Source: Nitratireductor kimnyeongensis (GTDB lineage Bacteria; Pseudomonadota; Alphaproteobacteria; Rhizobiales; Rhizobiaceae). Taken from it: a stretch of DNA of 64,000 nucleotides. A program made the translations under genes and the position numbers. The stretch lies in assembly GCF_019891395.1 (NCBI RefSeq), contig NZ_CP078143.1, forward strand, positions 2,617,001 through 2,681,000, written 5' to 3'. Under the pieces are notes generated by a model. It did not search any database. It saw only the letters and a program-made list of their open reading frames with translations, and was not told the DNA's origin. Shown here in pieces: positions 55,084 through 64,000 of this stretch (the stretch's first letter is position 1; the number at the start of each line of letters is the position of its first letter).

Positions 55084-55986
55084 CTACAAAAGCACTAGCA
55101 GCAAGATCCCCGCGACAATCAGCAGGCAGCCCGCCACTTCCGTGCGGTTGATGTGTTCGCGGAAGAAGAAAACGGAGGAGGCGAAGGCGAAGATCATCTC
55201 GATTTGCGCCAGCGCCTTCACCACCGCTGCTTGCTGGAGGGTCATGGCGCTGAACCAGCCGAGCGAAGCCGCCGCGCCGACAAAGCCGACGAATAGCGAT
55301 GGCTTCCAGGCCTTCGCGATCCGCCCGACCTCCGCGCGGTCGCGCCAGAGCATCCAGGCAAGCATGATGACGGTCTGAAAGGTGATGGTCACGGCAAGCG
55401 TCGTGGTCGCTTGCATCACGTAATTGGGTCCACCCAGAGAGAGTGATGCGGCACGATAAGCCACAGCCGTGATCCCGAACAGGGTGCCGGACGCAAGGCC
55501 GATAAGGGCTGTGCGGCTGATGAGCGAACCGAACAGATTGCCCCAGCTCATAGGCACGCGCGCCACCGAGATAAGCATCACGCCGACCACCGTGACGGCG
55601 ATGGCGATCAATGCTCCGAAGCCGGCGACCTCGCCAAGAAGCACAAGGCCGAAGATCGCCGCTTGCGCCGGCTCGGTGCGCGAATACGCGGTGCCGACCG
55701 CAAAATTGCGGAAGGAGAAGAGATAGATCAGTAGGAATTGCGCGGAAATCTGCCCCAATCCACCGAGCATTGTCCAAGCGAAAAAGGTCCCGTGGAGCTC
55801 AGGGAACTCGAAGCCGGCCGCAAAGTGAAGTGCGAGCCAAAGCGCTAGCGCGAACGGCATGCCGAAGCCGAAGCGAACGAAGGTCGCTCCGGTCGTGCCC
55901 ATGACGCCTTTGAGGTGCTTCTGCCCGACGGATCGCAGGTTTTGCAGAAAGGCTGCGGCAATGGTGATGGGGATCCACAATTCCAT
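55084..55986 (-). CDS. DMT-superfamily (EamA) transporter
   Basis: 300 aa, ten predicted helices in two EamA repeats (first helix WIPITIAAAFLQNLRSVGQ; second repeat around AAVVKALAQIEMIFAFASSV). Such transporters export amino acids, metabolites or drugs. ATG 55986 is chosen by hydrophobic start; the frame is open to 56022. A CTGGTATACCAG palindrome lies 55 nt upstream. Confidence 0.87.
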   Translation of the reverse strand: MELWIPITIAAAFLQNLRSVGQKHLKGVMGTTGATFVRFGFGMPFALALWLALHFAAGFEFPELHGTFFAWTMLGGLGQISAQFLLIYLFSFRNFAVGTAYSRTEPAQAAIFGLVLLGEVAGFGALIAIAVTVVGVMLISVARVPMSWGNLFGSLISRTALIGLASGTLFGITAVAYRAASLSLGGPNYVMQATTTLAVTITFQTVIMLAWMLWRDRAEVGRIAKAWKPSLFVGFVGAAASLGWFSAMTLQQAAVVKALAQIEMIFAFASSVFFFREHINRTEVAGCLLIVAGILLLVLL

Positions 55987-56040
55987 GCTGCGTTTTCTGC
56001 AGCCCTCGCGCCAAACGCGCAAGGGCGCAGATCTGTGAAG

Positions 56041-56052
56041 CTGGTATACCAG
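56041..56052. promoter_or_regulatory. palindrome CTGGTATACCAG upstream of the EamA transporter
   Basis: Perfect 12-bp palindrome containing TGGTATACCA, a core often bound by FCD-type GntR regulators. It lies about 55 nt before the EamA start on its promoter side. The matching regulator is not in this window. Confidence 0.5.
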
Positions 56053-56566
56053 TTCGGGCTACCTCAAAGGCTGGGTTCGTTCGGCATCTGCCGGGTAATG
56101 AAGGCAGGGGTCGAGACTTGCGTGGTCGGCATCGATCTGATTCAGCGTTCCACTCAGCACCACACGATCACCCGCTTGGCATATGTAGATTTCATAGATC
56201 ACGCACACCACTTCGGGATCGAGCGTTTCGTAGATAAGCATTCAGCCGATTAAGCCGTCGTTCTCCACCGCGCGCACTTCACTCAACACGTCAATGGTGA
56301 TTCACTCATCGTTTTTGGAATCGAGTGCTGGCAAGCTTGTCGCGCAATTGCGCACACGTTGCTTCGAAGCTCGGCTCAGGTTGGGCGAGAAACGCCGTGG
56401 CGAAAGCGAACATCGTAAGGCGAAGGCAAATATGGTGCGTTCCGACCATGGAAATCATCAATAAGTTGCGATAGCGGCACGGTCCTTTTGCATCGTGGCG
56501 TTTGATCGAAGCGGAAAAACCTGCTGGCTGATTGCGATGAACCGGTCGGCTCTGGCATAAGGGGCC
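56053..56566. other. intergenic region of about 510 nt
   Basis: AT-richer than flanking genes. The only possible gene is a leftward 60-aa ORF (56059-56241; starts MLIYETLDPEVVCVIYEIYI) without a ribosome-binding site; I do not call it. The rest, up to the start of the nucleotidase gene, shows no clear promoter or RNA. Confidence 0.4.
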
Positions 56567-57283
56567 ATGACAAAACAGCTCTCGGCCGACCGCATTTCAG
56601 CAGATCGCTTTTCCCACATTACCGATTGGGTGTTCGATCTCGACAACACGCTTTATCCACATCACAGCAATCTGTTTTCACAGATCGACGTCAAGATGAC
56701 GGCGTATATGACAGATTTGCTGCAGATGGAGCATGAGGAAGCCAGAAAACTTCAGAAACAGCTATATCTGGAATATGGAACCACGTTGAACGGGCTGATG
56801 AAGCGTTACGACATCGACCCGGATGATTTTCTCGAGAAGGTGCACGACATCGATTATTCGTGGCTCGACCCCAATCCGGCGCTTGGCGATGCGATCCGCG
56901 CGCTGCCGGGCCGCAAGTTCATCTTCACCAATGGCGACCGGGGACACGCCGAGCGCACAGCCCGTCAGCTCGGCGTACTCGATCATTTCGATGACATATT
57001 CGACATCGTTGCGGCCGGTCTTCTTCCGAAGCCGGCTGCCGCAACCTATGACAAGTTTGTCGCCCTGCATCGGGTGGTAGGCAGGAACGCAGTCATGTTC
57101 GAGGATCTCGCGCGCAATCTGGCAGTGCCGAAGAAACTAGGTATGACGACAGTTCTGGTCGTGCCAAACAATTTCGAGCCGACTTTCACCGAGATATGGG
57201 AGCAGGACCCGAACGAGGAAGACGATGTCGACTTCGTCACAGACAACCTCGCGGAATTTCTCGAAACGGTTATGAAGGTCTGA
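56567..57283 (+). CDS. HAD-superfamily pyrimidine 5'-nucleotidase
   Basis: 238 aa. HAD motif I WVFDLDNTLYP (nucleophile and acid Asp), motif II FIFTNGD, Lys in LLPKPAAATYDKF and motif IV VMFEDLARNL. Matches the SDT1-like pyrimidine 5'-nucleotidase family conserved between argB and dapD in rhizobia. The last ~95 nt overlap a longer reading of the next ORF, which is not used. Confidence 0.92.
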   Translation: MTKQLSADRISADRFSHITDWVFDLDNTLYPHHSNLFSQIDVKMTAYMTDLLQMEHEEARKLQKQLYLEYGTTLNGLMKRYDIDPDDFLEKVHDIDYSWLDPNPALGDAIRALPGRKFIFTNGDRGHAERTARQLGVLDHFDDIFDIVAAGLLPKPAAATYDKFVALHRVVGRNAVMFEDLARNLAVPKKLGMTTVLVVPNNFEPTFTEIWEQDPNEEDDVDFVTDNLAEFLETVMKV

Positions 57284-57288
57284 CTCCG

Positions 57289-58191
57289 ATGCGGCGCTTC
57301 ACGTCCTTTGAAGCACGTATCGACACCATTGCGCATCGCGTGCTCGACAGCTTGCCTGCACACGGCCTGGCGGGCGCTCTGGTTGAATTCGCCGTGTTTG
57401 GATTGAAACAGGCATGGGCTTGCCTTTTCGGCGGGCTACTGCTCGCGCTCATCATCGCGACTCATTATCTGTGGCCGCGGAACGCCTTTCTGGCGCGTTA
57501 CGATTTTCTGTTTCTAGCAGCGCTTGCCATACAGGTTCTCATGCTGGCCGCTCGCCTTGAACAGCCATCCGAAGCCAAGGTCATCCTTATTTTCCATGTG
57601 GTCGGTACGGTGATGGAGGTCTTCAAGACTTCAGCGGGTTCATGGGTCTATCCTGAGGAAAGCGTATTCCGCATCGCCGCTGTGCCGCTCTTCTCGGGTT
57701 TCATGTATGCCGCCGTGGGATCCTATCTCGCGCGCATCAGCCGGATTTTCGACATGCGCTATACCCGCTATCCGGCGTTCTGGATGACATTGGTTCTGGC
57801 CGCGGGGATTTATGTGAACTTTTTCGCCCACCACTATACGATTGATGTGCGTTATGGTCTCTTTGCGGCCACGGTGCTGCTTTTTGCACGCACCACCGTG
57901 CATTACCGCGTGTTCCGGTTTCGCCATCGAATGCCGTTGCTGCTCGGCTTTCTGCTGGTGGCATTGTTCATCTGGTTCGCGGAGAACATCGGCACCTGGT
58001 CCCGCGCCTGGATCTATCCCGAGCAGTCTGGTGCATGGACACCGGTTTCCATTTCCAAACTGGGCTCTTGGTATCTCCTAATGATCATTTCCTTCGTTCT
58101 GGTGTCCGTGGTTCACCGCCCTCGAACGCCTGATGAAGTTCGGTTGGAAGATGTTCGGGCCAGCGCCGGCCATGCCGACGCCGCCCTGTAG
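57289..58191 (+). CDS. DUF817-family membrane protein
   Basis: 300 aa, about eight helices. DUF817 landmarks are GLKQAWACLFGGLLL, FKTSAGSWVYPEESVFRI and WAFENIGTWSRAW-like FAENIGTWSRAWIYPEQSG. Family of unknown function, often predicted as a transporter or enzyme. ATG 57289 gives the family start; it lies 5 nt after the nucleotidase stop. Confidence 0.88.
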   Translation: MRRFTSFEARIDTIAHRVLDSLPAHGLAGALVEFAVFGLKQAWACLFGGLLLALIIATHYLWPRNAFLARYDFLFLAALAIQVLMLAARLEQPSEAKVILIFHVVGTVMEVFKTSAGSWVYPEESVFRIAAVPLFSGFMYAAVGSYLARISRIFDMRYTRYPAFWMTLVLAAGIYVNFFAHHYTIDVRYGLFAATVLLFARTTVHYRVFRFRHRMPLLLGFLLVALFIWFAENIGTWSRAWIYPEQSGAWTPVSISKLGSWYLLMIISFVLVSVVHRPRTPDEVRLEDVRASAGHADAAL

Positions 58192-58211
58192 CAGATACCC
58201 GCGCTCCGGCG

Positions 58212-58763
58212 TTAGTGGTTGTGCCCCCCATCGGAGGCTTTATCGCGGGCAGGGCCCGTCATCAGCTCCATATCGACCGTGCCCGCCTTTTCGAAGCCGA
58301 GCGTCAGTGGTATGGCCTCACCCTCTTGAAAACCTCTTTCCACCTGCATGAACATCACGTGCAGGCCGCCTGGCTCCAGTGTTACCGTTTCGCCGGCAGG
58401 TATCGTCAGACCGTCCTTGACCGGGCGCATGACCATGACATCGTTGTTCATTTCCATGGTGTGCACTTCCACCTTGCCTGCGCGGGTGGAGGTCAACGAC
58501 ACCAAAGTGTCATCGACTGCACCGGTATTTTCTATGGTCATGTAACCGCCGCCTGAGGGCTGGCCGGGCAGCATGGCACGCACCCGCGCGTGTGAAATCT
58601 TCAGATCACCGACCTGGACCGCGTGATGGGATTGGTGACCGTTGGTCCTTTCGGTACTCTCTACCTTTGAAGAATGGTGGTGATCATCCGTGCCATGGGC
58701 AGCGGCGCTCGATACGAGCAGTGGAAGTGCGGCGGCTGCCGCGATAAATCTGTTTGAAAGCAT
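58212..58763 (-). CDS. periplasmic copper chaperone PCu(A)C
   Basis: 183 aa. Signal peptide LSNRFIAAAAALPLLVSSAA with cleavage after AHA or AAA, a His-rich N-terminal tail (HGTDDHHHSS), then the PCuAC domain with the conserved H-M-x-M core HTMEMNNDVMVMRPV and GGLHVMFMQ. Another His pair ends the protein (GGHNH). It delivers Cu(I) to the CuA centre of cytochrome oxidase. The next gene (DUF2946) is transcribed the same way, 55 nt upstream. Confidence 0.92.
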   Translation of the reverse strand: MLSNRFIAAAAALPLLVSSAAAHGTDDHHHSSKVESTERTNGHQSHHAVQVGDLKISHARVRAMLPGQPSGGGYMTIENTGAVDDTLVSLTSTRAGKVEVHTMEMNNDVMVMRPVKDGLTIPAGETVTLEPGGLHVMFMQVERGFQEGEAIPLTLGFEKAGTVDMELMTGPARDKASDGGHNH

Positions 58764-58818
58764 GGGTTTGCCTTTCCTGACTGAGCTTTACACTGCCGGA
58801 AAATCCGGACTTGAAAGA

Positions 58819-59223
58819 TCAGACAGGGGCGGGGGGGGCGCGAATGGCGTGCGCTGTATCGCTGGAAGGTGTGGTGCGTACCCGTTCTTTCCAATGGGAC
58901 AAAACGGCACCGCTTTCCCGCCGTACGGGAAGTATCAGAACTGGAGTATGCGGTGTGGCCGATGAGAGCTGGAACCCGCATGCATGGCCACTCAAGCAGA
59001 GCGGACAATCAGCCGCGCGGGGATGCGCGCGACTGTCATCGGAAACCGAGCCGATCCCGTGGGTGGTGCATATGACAAGGCCATAGGAGGCCGGTGCAGT
59101 CGCAGCCAGGGCCAGTGGCTGCAATAGCCCCATAAGCAGTGAGACAAAGCCAACGGCCGCGAAAAGCTTCGCATCGCAGCGCAGGCTCTCAAACCAGCTT
59201 GTGTTGCAAGGGCATCGCGTCAT
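58819..59223 (-). CDS. DUF2946-family protein
   Basis: 134 aa. Hydrophobic N-terminal segment (AAVGFVSLLMGLLQPLALAA) likely signal/anchor, and the family's C-terminal DCPLCLSGHACG, a Cys/His motif thought to bind metal. Adjacent to PCu(A)C, which supports a copper-related role; the family is often found in copper loci. The Pro/Arg-rich last 35 residues look less conserved. Confidence 0.78.
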   Translation of the reverse strand: MTRCPCNTSWFESLRCDAKLFAAVGFVSLLMGLLQPLALAATAPASYGLVICTTHGIGSVSDDSRAHPRAADCPLCLSGHACGFQLSSATPHTPVLILPVRRESGAVLSHWKERVRTTPSSDTAHAIRAPPAPV

Positions 59224-59285
59224 TCGCGAATGCCTAGCTGATTGGCGTCCGTGCCGCCAGCCCCCCCATGCTGCGGCATGGAAGC

Positions 59286-60131
59286 TCAGAGTTCGTAGAA
59301 CCCCGAAATCTTGGCCCAGGCCTCCTCTGCCGTGTCGACAAAGGTGATCAGCTCGTCGTCGCCGGGAGAAATCGTACCCTGTTCCGCCAGGAAGGCCAGA
59401 TCAATCGCACCCTCCCAGAATTCCTTGCCGAAGAGCACCACGGGTACCCGCTCCATGCGGCCGGTCTGGATCAGTGTCAGCGTCTCGAACAATTCGTCCA
59501 TCGTGCCAAACCCGCCGGGGAACACCGCGACCGCCTTCGCCCGCATCATGAAGTGCATCTTGCGGATCGCGAAATAGTGGAAGTTGAAGCAGAGTTCCGG
59601 CGTCACATAGGGGTTGGGCGCCTGCTCGTGCGGCAATACGATGTTGAGGCCGATTGAAGGCGCACCGCAATCGGCAGCGCCGCGATTGCCCGCTTCCATC
59701 ACGCCAGGCCCTCCGCCCGTCACCACCACGTATTCACGGTAATAGGATTTGGCTGATTCTTCAGAGCACAACCGCGCAAAATTGCGGGCTTCCTGATAGT
59801 ATCGGCTGTTCTTCTCGAGGTTCTTTTTCTGCGTCTCGTTCTTGGCAGCCCAGGCCTCGCCACCCGGCTCGGGCAAGCGTGCGCCGCCGAAAAGGATCAC
59901 CGTGGACCGAATGCCGCGCTCCGCAAGCGCCATTTCCGGCTTCAGAAGTTCCAGCTGCAGACGCACCGGACGCAGCTCGCGCCGAGTCATGAAGTCCTCG
60001 TCGTCCCAGGCCAGACGATAGGTTTCCGCGCGCGTTTGCGGTGTGTCGGGCACTTGCCGCGAACGGCGCAGATCCTCGTCTGAATGCGGTAGAGGGGTCC
60101 AGCCGTTCTCGTCTTTCGAATCCATCGTCAT
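59286..60131 (-). CDS. LOG-family (TIGR00730) Rossmann-fold protein
   Basis: 281 aa. Signature GGGPGVMEAGNRGA and PGGFGTMDELFETLTLIQTG; these belong to the LOG (cytokinin-activating phosphoribohydrolase-like) family formerly annotated as lysine decarboxylases. This longer form (with 80 N-terminal residues) is the large YgdH-like type and may cleave nucleotide monophosphates. Start 60131 or 60125. Confidence 0.9.
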   Translation of the reverse strand: MTMDSKDENGWTPLPHSDEDLRRSRQVPDTPQTRAETYRLAWDDEDFMTRRELRPVRLQLELLKPEMALAERGIRSTVILFGGARLPEPGGEAWAAKNETQKKNLEKNSRYYQEARNFARLCSEESAKSYYREYVVVTGGGPGVMEAGNRGAADCGAPSIGLNIVLPHEQAPNPYVTPELCFNFHYFAIRKMHFMMRAKAVAVFPGGFGTMDELFETLTLIQTGRMERVPVVLFGKEFWEGAIDLAFLAEQGTISPGDDELITFVDTAEEAWAKISGFYEL

Positions 60132-60269
60132 TTATCCGTCCGTTGGCGCGTCCCCGCGCGATCCCGAGATTGACCCTTGGTGACGCTTCGCATAGTTTCC
60201 GCGCCGACCTGGGGCCTTTTCCAAAACTATGGCTGAGCCCTTAACAGCTTGTTCAATGGAGCCGCAAGC

Positions 60270-61124
60270 ATGACGAGTATGGATGTCGCCGCGCTGGAAA
60301 CAACAATCGAAAAGGCATTTGACGAGCGCGACGGCGTTTCAACCGATACCCGCGGAGAGATCCGCGATGCGGTGGAAGCCTCGCTGCAACTGCTCGACAG
60401 CGGCAAGGCGCGTGTGGCAGAGCGCCAGGCAGATGGCTCCTGGAAGGTGAATCAGTGGCTGAAGAAGGCCGTCCTGCTGTCTTTTCGCCTGAACCCGATG
60501 CAGGTCATCAAGGGCGGCCCAGGCGATGCCGTCTGGTGGGACAAGGTGGCTTCGAAGTTCGATGGCTGGAGCGCCAACGAGTTCGAGAAGGCCGGCTTCC
60601 GCGCCGTTCCTAACGCCGTTGTGCGTCACTCCGCCTATGTCGCACCCGGCGTCGTTCTGATGCCGTCCTTCGTCAATCTCGGCGCCTATGTGGGCGAGGG
60701 CACGATGGTCGACACCTGGGCCACCGTCGGCTCCTGCGCCCAGATCGGCAAAAACGTGCATCTTTCGGGCGGGGTCGGCATCGGCGGCGTTCTGGAGCCC
60801 ATGCAGGCCGGCCCCACCATCATCGAGGACCACTGCTTTATCGGCGCGCGCTCGGAGGTGGTCGAGGGCTGCATCGTGCGCGAAGGCTCGGTGCTGGGCA
60901 TGGGCGTCTATATCGGAAAGTCCACCAAGATCGTCGACCGCGCCACGGGCGAAATCTTCTACGGTGAAGTTCCGCCCTACTCGGTGGTCGTCGCCGGCTC
61001 CATGCCCGGCAAGCCCATGGGCAATGGCGAAGCAGGCCCGGGCCTCTACTGCGCCGTCATCGTCAAGCGTGTCGATGAAAAGACGCGCTCCAAGACGTCG
61101 ATCAACGAACTCCTGCGCGATTGA
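60270..61124 (+). CDS. dapD: 2,3,4,5-tetrahydropyridine-2,6-dicarboxylate N-succinyltransferase
   Basis: 284 aa, lysine/meso-diaminopimelate synthesis. Left-handed beta-helix hexapeptides with the signature [20 protein letters not shown] and [19 protein letters not shown] 60270 has GGAG upstream; longer reading to 60249 is unlikely. Separated by the DUF805 gene from dapE. Confidence 0.97.
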   Translation: MTSMDVAALETTIEKAFDERDGVSTDTRGEIRDAVEASLQLLDSGKARVAERQADGSWKVNQWLKKAVLLSFRLNPMQVIKGGPGDAVWWDKVASKFDGWSANEFEKAGFRAVPNAVVRHSAYVAPGVVLMPSFVNLGAYVGEGTMVDTWATVGSCAQIGKNVHLSGGVGIGGVLEPMQAGPTIIEDHCFIGARSEVVEGCIVREGSVLGMGVYIGKSTKIVDRATGEIFYGEVPPYSVVVAGSMPGKPMGNGEAGPGLYCAVIVKRVDEKTRSKTSINELLRD

Positions 61125-61143
61125 CGAGCGGCGGAGAAACGCA

Positions 61144-61515
61144 ATGCCCAAGGGACAGATCGCCTGGCTGTTTTTCGGCTTTTCCGGACGGGTAAGCCGC
61201 GCCGCGTTCTTTCTGGCAGGCATGCTTCTGGCTGTCCTGCAGGCCTTTGCGCTCTATCGATTTACCCTGGCGCCGGAGGGTAGCGGCGCCAGCGGCATGT
61301 GGGCCCTGCTTTTCTGGGGGATTTTCTTCGTCTCGGTCTTCTCGTCCGTGGCTCTGGGTGTCAAGCGGCTGCATGATTTTGGCAAGCCGGGCATTTTCGC
61401 CGTTTCGCTCTTCATCCCGATGGTATCGATCCTCGCCTTCATCGTGCTTTGTCTTTATCCGGGCGATGCTGGCGCGAATGAATATGGCGATCGGACAAAC
61501 GCGCCGAAGCAATAG
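61144..61515 (+). CDS. DUF805-family membrane protein
   Basis: 123 aa, three or four helices. DUF805 features are [19 protein letters not shown] and the conserved [14 protein letters not shown] 61144 has GGAG upstream. In the same frame an open reading continues back into dapD on an alternative frame; that part is not coding. Function unknown; lies between dapD and dapE. Confidence 0.88.
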   Translation: MPKGQIAWLFFGFSGRVSRAAFFLAGMLLAVLQAFALYRFTLAPEGSGASGMWALLFWGIFFVSVFSSVALGVKRLHDFGKPGIFAVSLFIPMVSILAFIVLCLYPGDAGANEYGDRTNAPKQ

Positions 61516-61562
61516 AAGGTTTGCCGCGTGACAGGCACGACCTGTTGGATTATCCCTTGCGC

Positions 61563-62750
61563 ATGACACTGCCGACAGATCCCGCCGCCAATCTCGCCGA
61601 ACTCATCCGCTGTCCCTCCGTCACACCGGTGGAAGGGCAGGCGCTTTCCGTGCTTCAGGGCATGTTGAAGGCGCTCGAATGCATGGTCGAACGCCCGGTC
61701 TTTTCCGAAGAGGGCACGCCCGACATCGAAAACCTCTATGGCAAGCTCGCCGGCCAGGGCTCGCATCTCATGTTTGCCGGTCACACCGATGTCGTGCCGC
61801 CCGGCGATGAGGCAGCCTGGAAACATCCGCCCTTTGCCGCCGCCATCGCCGATGGCCAGATGTACGGCCGGGGCGCGGTTGACATGAAGGGTGGCATAGC
61901 CTGTTTCGTCGCCGCACTTGCGCGTTATGTGGAGGCCCACGGCAAGCCGAAAGGCTCCGTCTCTTTCCTCATCACCGGCGACGAGGAAGGCCCGGCGCTC
62001 AACGGAACGATCAAGCTTCTCGAATGGGCCGTGGAGCGTGGCGAAAAATGGGACGCCTCGATCGTTGGCGAACCCACCAATCCCGACAGGCTCGGCGACA
62101 TGATCAAGATCGGCCGGCGTGGTTCGCTCACCGGTCGCATCACCGTCAATGGCCGTCAGGGGCACGTTGCCTATCCGCACCGGGCGGACAATCCAGTGCC
62201 GGGCCTCATGCAATTGCTTGAAGCGCTGCTTGAGACCCCCTTCGACGAAGGCACGGCCGATTTTCAGCCGAGCAATCTGGAAGTCACCACGGTCGATGTG
62301 GGCAACACCGCCACCAATGTCATCCCGGCCAGGGCCACGGCGGTTTTCAATATCCGCTTCAACGACACGTGGAGCGTGGAAAGCCTGCAAGCCGAAATTC
62401 ATAACCGTCTCGACCGTGCGGCAGAGGAAAATCGTCTGCGCAAGGGCATCGACCAGCCGGTCGATTTCGATATCGACTGGCTTGGCCGCCCGAGCCCCGT
62501 TTTCCTGACGCGCGACGAAAAACTGGTTGAAACCCTGTCGGCTTCGGTCGAGTCGGTGGTCGGCTCGCGTCCACAACTCTCCACCTCCGGCGGCACATCG
62601 GATGCGCGTTTCATTAAGGATTACTGTCCTGTGGTGGAGTTCGGCCTCGTCGGCCAGACCATGCACATGGTCGATGAGCGGGTGGCGCTGTCTGACCTCG
62701 AAACCCTGACGCAGATCTATCTGCGTTTCCTAGAAGATTGGTTTGGCTGA
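61563..62750 (+). CDS. dapE: succinyl-diaminopimelate desuccinylase
   Basis: 395-aa M20 metalloamidase. Metal ligands and acid in [20 protein letters not shown] and DEEGPA are all present, and the substrate Arg region [13 protein letters not shown] plus dimerisation domain follow. It makes LL-diaminopimelate. ATG 61563 matches family start; a longer reading to 61521 is unlikely. The stop is 2 nt from the next start. Confidence 0.97.
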   Translation: MTLPTDPAANLAELIRCPSVTPVEGQALSVLQGMLKALECMVERPVFSEEGTPDIENLYGKLAGQGSHLMFAGHTDVVPPGDEAAWKHPPFAAAIADGQMYGRGAVDMKGGIACFVAALARYVEAHGKPKGSVSFLITGDEEGPALNGTIKLLEWAVERGEKWDASIVGEPTNPDRLGDMIKIGRRGSLTGRITVNGRQGHVAYPHRADNPVPGLMQLLEALLETPFDEGTADFQPSNLEVTTVDVGNTATNVIPARATAVFNIRFNDTWSVESLQAEIHNRLDRAAEENRLRKGIDQPVDFDIDWLGRPSPVFLTRDEKLVETLSASVESVVGSRPQLSTSGGTSDARFIKDYCPVVEFGLVGQTMHMVDERVALSDLETLTQIYLRFLEDWFG

Positions 62751-62752
62751 CG

Positions 62753-63346
62753 ATGCCTTCATTCGCCGAGATCCAGCAATATCTTGCCGGTGTTTGGCGC
62801 TTGATGATGGGGCGGTCTGAAGGCCTTCGCCTGCTTGATCTGTCGGCGGACGGTTTCTGGAATTCGTTCTTCGCTATCCTTGTTGCCTTTCCGCCCATGG
62901 TGGTGGGGTGGGCGGCGATCTCAAATGAATTGGCGGGCATCGAAATCTTCACCTCCCGCTTCTCGCTGTTCACGCGGTTGATGTTGACGGACCTGGCCAC
63001 CTGGATTCTGCCCTATGCTATCCTAGCGCTTGCAGCGCGTCCGGCCGGCATTGCCGATCGGTTTGTGCACTACGTCATTGCAAACAACTGGGCGTCCGCG
63101 CTGTTTGCCTGGGTAACACTCCCGGCTATGCTCATGCGGCTGCTGTTTCCCGAGGCTGCGGATCTTGCAAATCTCGTCACCTTCCTGATCTTCCTTGCGA
63201 CGATGGTGCTTTCTTGGCGGCTTACAAATGCCGCCATCGGCAAAGGACCAGTTGTCGCTACAGCTGTCTTCGCAGCCATGTTTGCCGCTTCGCTCGCTAT
63301 TCTGTTCACGTTCGAAGGACTGCTCGGGCTCACGCGTGCCGGATAG
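62753..63346 (+). CDS. conserved hypothetical membrane protein
   Basis: 197 aa, about five hydrophobic segments (FFAILVAFPPMVVGWAAI; LATWILPYAILALAA; ASALFAWVTLPAMLMRLL; LVTFLIFLATMVLSW; ATAVFAAMFAASLAILFTF as landmarks). Begins 2 nt after dapE, so co-transcribed. The family is common downstream of dapE in rhizobia and has no known function. Confidence 0.8.
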   Translation: MPSFAEIQQYLAGVWRLMMGRSEGLRLLDLSADGFWNSFFAILVAFPPMVVGWAAISNELAGIEIFTSRFSLFTRLMLTDLATWILPYAILALAARPAGIADRFVHYVIANNWASALFAWVTLPAMLMRLLFPEAADLANLVTFLIFLATMVLSWRLTNAAIGKGPVVATAVFAAMFAASLAILFTFEGLLGLTRAG

Positions 63347-63385
63347 GCGAAGCTGGCAGCGGCTCGCGGTCAAGCCACGGGCGGA

Positions 63386-64000
63386 TCAATAATCCACACG
63401 CGTCAGGTAAAGCCCGTGCGGCGGAGCGACCGGACCGCATGCCTTGCGGTCGCGGGCTTCGAGCGCCCGGGTCACGTCGTCGGCGCTCCAGCCGCCTTCG
63501 CCCACCCGCTTCAGCGTGCCTGCAAAGGAGCGCACCTGATTGTGCAGAAAGGAACGGGCCGAGGCGCGGATTTCCACGAATTCGCCGTTGCGCGTTACTT
63601 CCAGCTTTTCCAGTGTCTTGATCGGACTTTTTGCCTGACACTGAGCGGCGCGGAACGTTGTGAAATCATGGGTTCCCACCAGCCGCTGCGCCGCCTCGTG
63701 CATGGCTTCCGCATCGAGCGGTGCCGCCACATGCCAGGCATGGGCGCGGTCAACGGTCAGGGGCGGGCGGCGGTTGTGAATGCGGTAGAGATAGTGCCGG
63801 GCTTTTGCGGAAAACCGCGCGTCGAAATCATCGGGCACCTGCGCGGCCTCGATCACGGCCACCGTTTGCTCGGCCATTGCAAGATGCGCATTGATTGCGT
63901 TCTGCACGGTCCGCGCAGACCATTCACGCGAGAGGTTGAAGTGGGCCACCTGCGCCAACGCATGAACCCCAGTGTCGGTGCGCCCTGCTCCGAAAAGCGT
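63386..64000 (-). CDS. truA: tRNA pseudouridine synthase A, 5' part outside the window
   Basis: 204 aa visible, with the remaining N-terminus beyond base 64000. It reads [16 protein letters not shown], which carries the catalytic Asp, then RYRIHNRR-like [12 protein letters not shown] and the C-terminal [21 protein letters not shown]. Isomerises uridines 38-40 in tRNA anticodon arms. The stop codon is TGA at 63386-63388. Convergent with the dapE operon. Confidence 0.95.
   Translation of the reverse strand, partial: TLFGAGRTDTGVHALAQVAHFNLSREWSARTVQNAINAHLAMAEQTVAVIEAAQVPDDFDARFSAKARHYLYRIHNRRPPLTVDRAHAWHVAAPLDAEAMHEAAQRLVGTHDFTTFRAAQCQAKSPIKTLEKLEVTRNGEFVEIRASARSFLHNQVRSFAGTLKRVGEGGWSADDVTRALEARDRKACGPVAPPHGLYLTRVDY

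Noticed and set aside
56059..56241. 60-aa leftward ORF with natural-looking composition
   Set aside because: No ribosome-binding site and no recognised family; kept only as a note in the intergenic entry.
60688..61515. 275-aa ORF that looks like a fusion across the end of dapD and the DUF805 gene
   Set aside because: Its first half is an out-of-frame reading of dapD (Arg/Ser/Ala-rich); only the part from 61144, with its own ribosome-binding site, is real.

Overview
The window is a piece of a GC-rich alphaproteobacterial chromosome, most probably from the order Hyphomicrobiales (Rhizobiales) and close to Phyllobacteriaceae such as Mesorhizobium or Nitratireductor. The assignment rests on the rpmH-rnpA-yidC ... 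engB ... argB ... pyrimidine 5'-nucleotidase ... dapD-dapE-truA backbone, the plant-like GshA, a CIRCE-controlled groESL operon, and families such as DUF3422, DUF817 and the y4hA-type cation antiporter. The genus call is inference. I see no CRISPR array, rRNA operon, complete prophage or intact insertion sequence.

Layout. 0-2.5 kb: PadR-like regulator, ArsH and an alpha/beta hydrolase. 2.5-4.8 kb: a galactitol-type PTS (EIIA, EIIB, EIIC) with no kinase, dehydrogenase or regulator beside it. 5-7.8 kb: gene-poor, holding a small ORF, a wHTH plus transmembrane protein and over 1 kb without a recognisable gene. 7.8-16.8 kb: a one-directional catabolic operon with a TetR regulator (operator inside its own promoter), SDR dehydrogenase, acyl-CoA ligase, complete branched-chain-amino-acid-type ABC importer and two crotonase-fold enzymes; its substrate is unknown. 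16.8-17.6 kb: a decayed methyltransferase-like fragment against the 3' end of tRNA-Arg(ACG). 17.7-21.5 kb: orphan histidine kinase, mercuric-reductase-like flavoprotein and TVP38 membrane protein. 21.6-29 kb: DoxX, fumC, a Ca2+/H+ antiporter, groESL, tag and an L,D-transpeptidase.

29-39 kb is a 2-hydroxyacid oxidation locus. glcD-glcE-(DUF4870)-glcF runs leftward, and a FadR-type GntR gene followed by lutA-lutB-lutC runs rightward. Similar TGGT/ACCA inverted repeats with an identical 11-nt spacing lie before glcD and before the GntR gene, which suggests one lactate/glycolate-responsive regulator for both arms. 39-45 kb holds a PPP phosphatase, an unknown protein with a CxxC pair, rsmE, gshA, a DUF937 protein and a PaiB-like flavoprotein.

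45-64 kb is the conserved backbone with accessory inserts. Between yidC and engB sit a DUF1772 protein, a CatB-type acetyltransferase and two small genes, one with an apparent single-base frameshift. Between engB and argB sit a Tat-exported MsrB, a secreted fasciclin protein, an RskA-like anti-sigma and an ECF sigma, resembling the mycobacterial SigK/RskA/MPT70 module. After argB a MerR-type promoter precedes a 38-codon ORF, merR and a CMD-family gene; the 38-codon start is buried in a perfect 11-bp hairpin. A copper-handling pair (PCuAC, DUF2946) and a LOG protein precede dapD, a DUF805 gene, dapE, a membrane protein and truA, which is cut by the window edge.

Most start sites were re-chosen from Shine-Dalgarno position, overlaps and family length; alternatives are given per entry.
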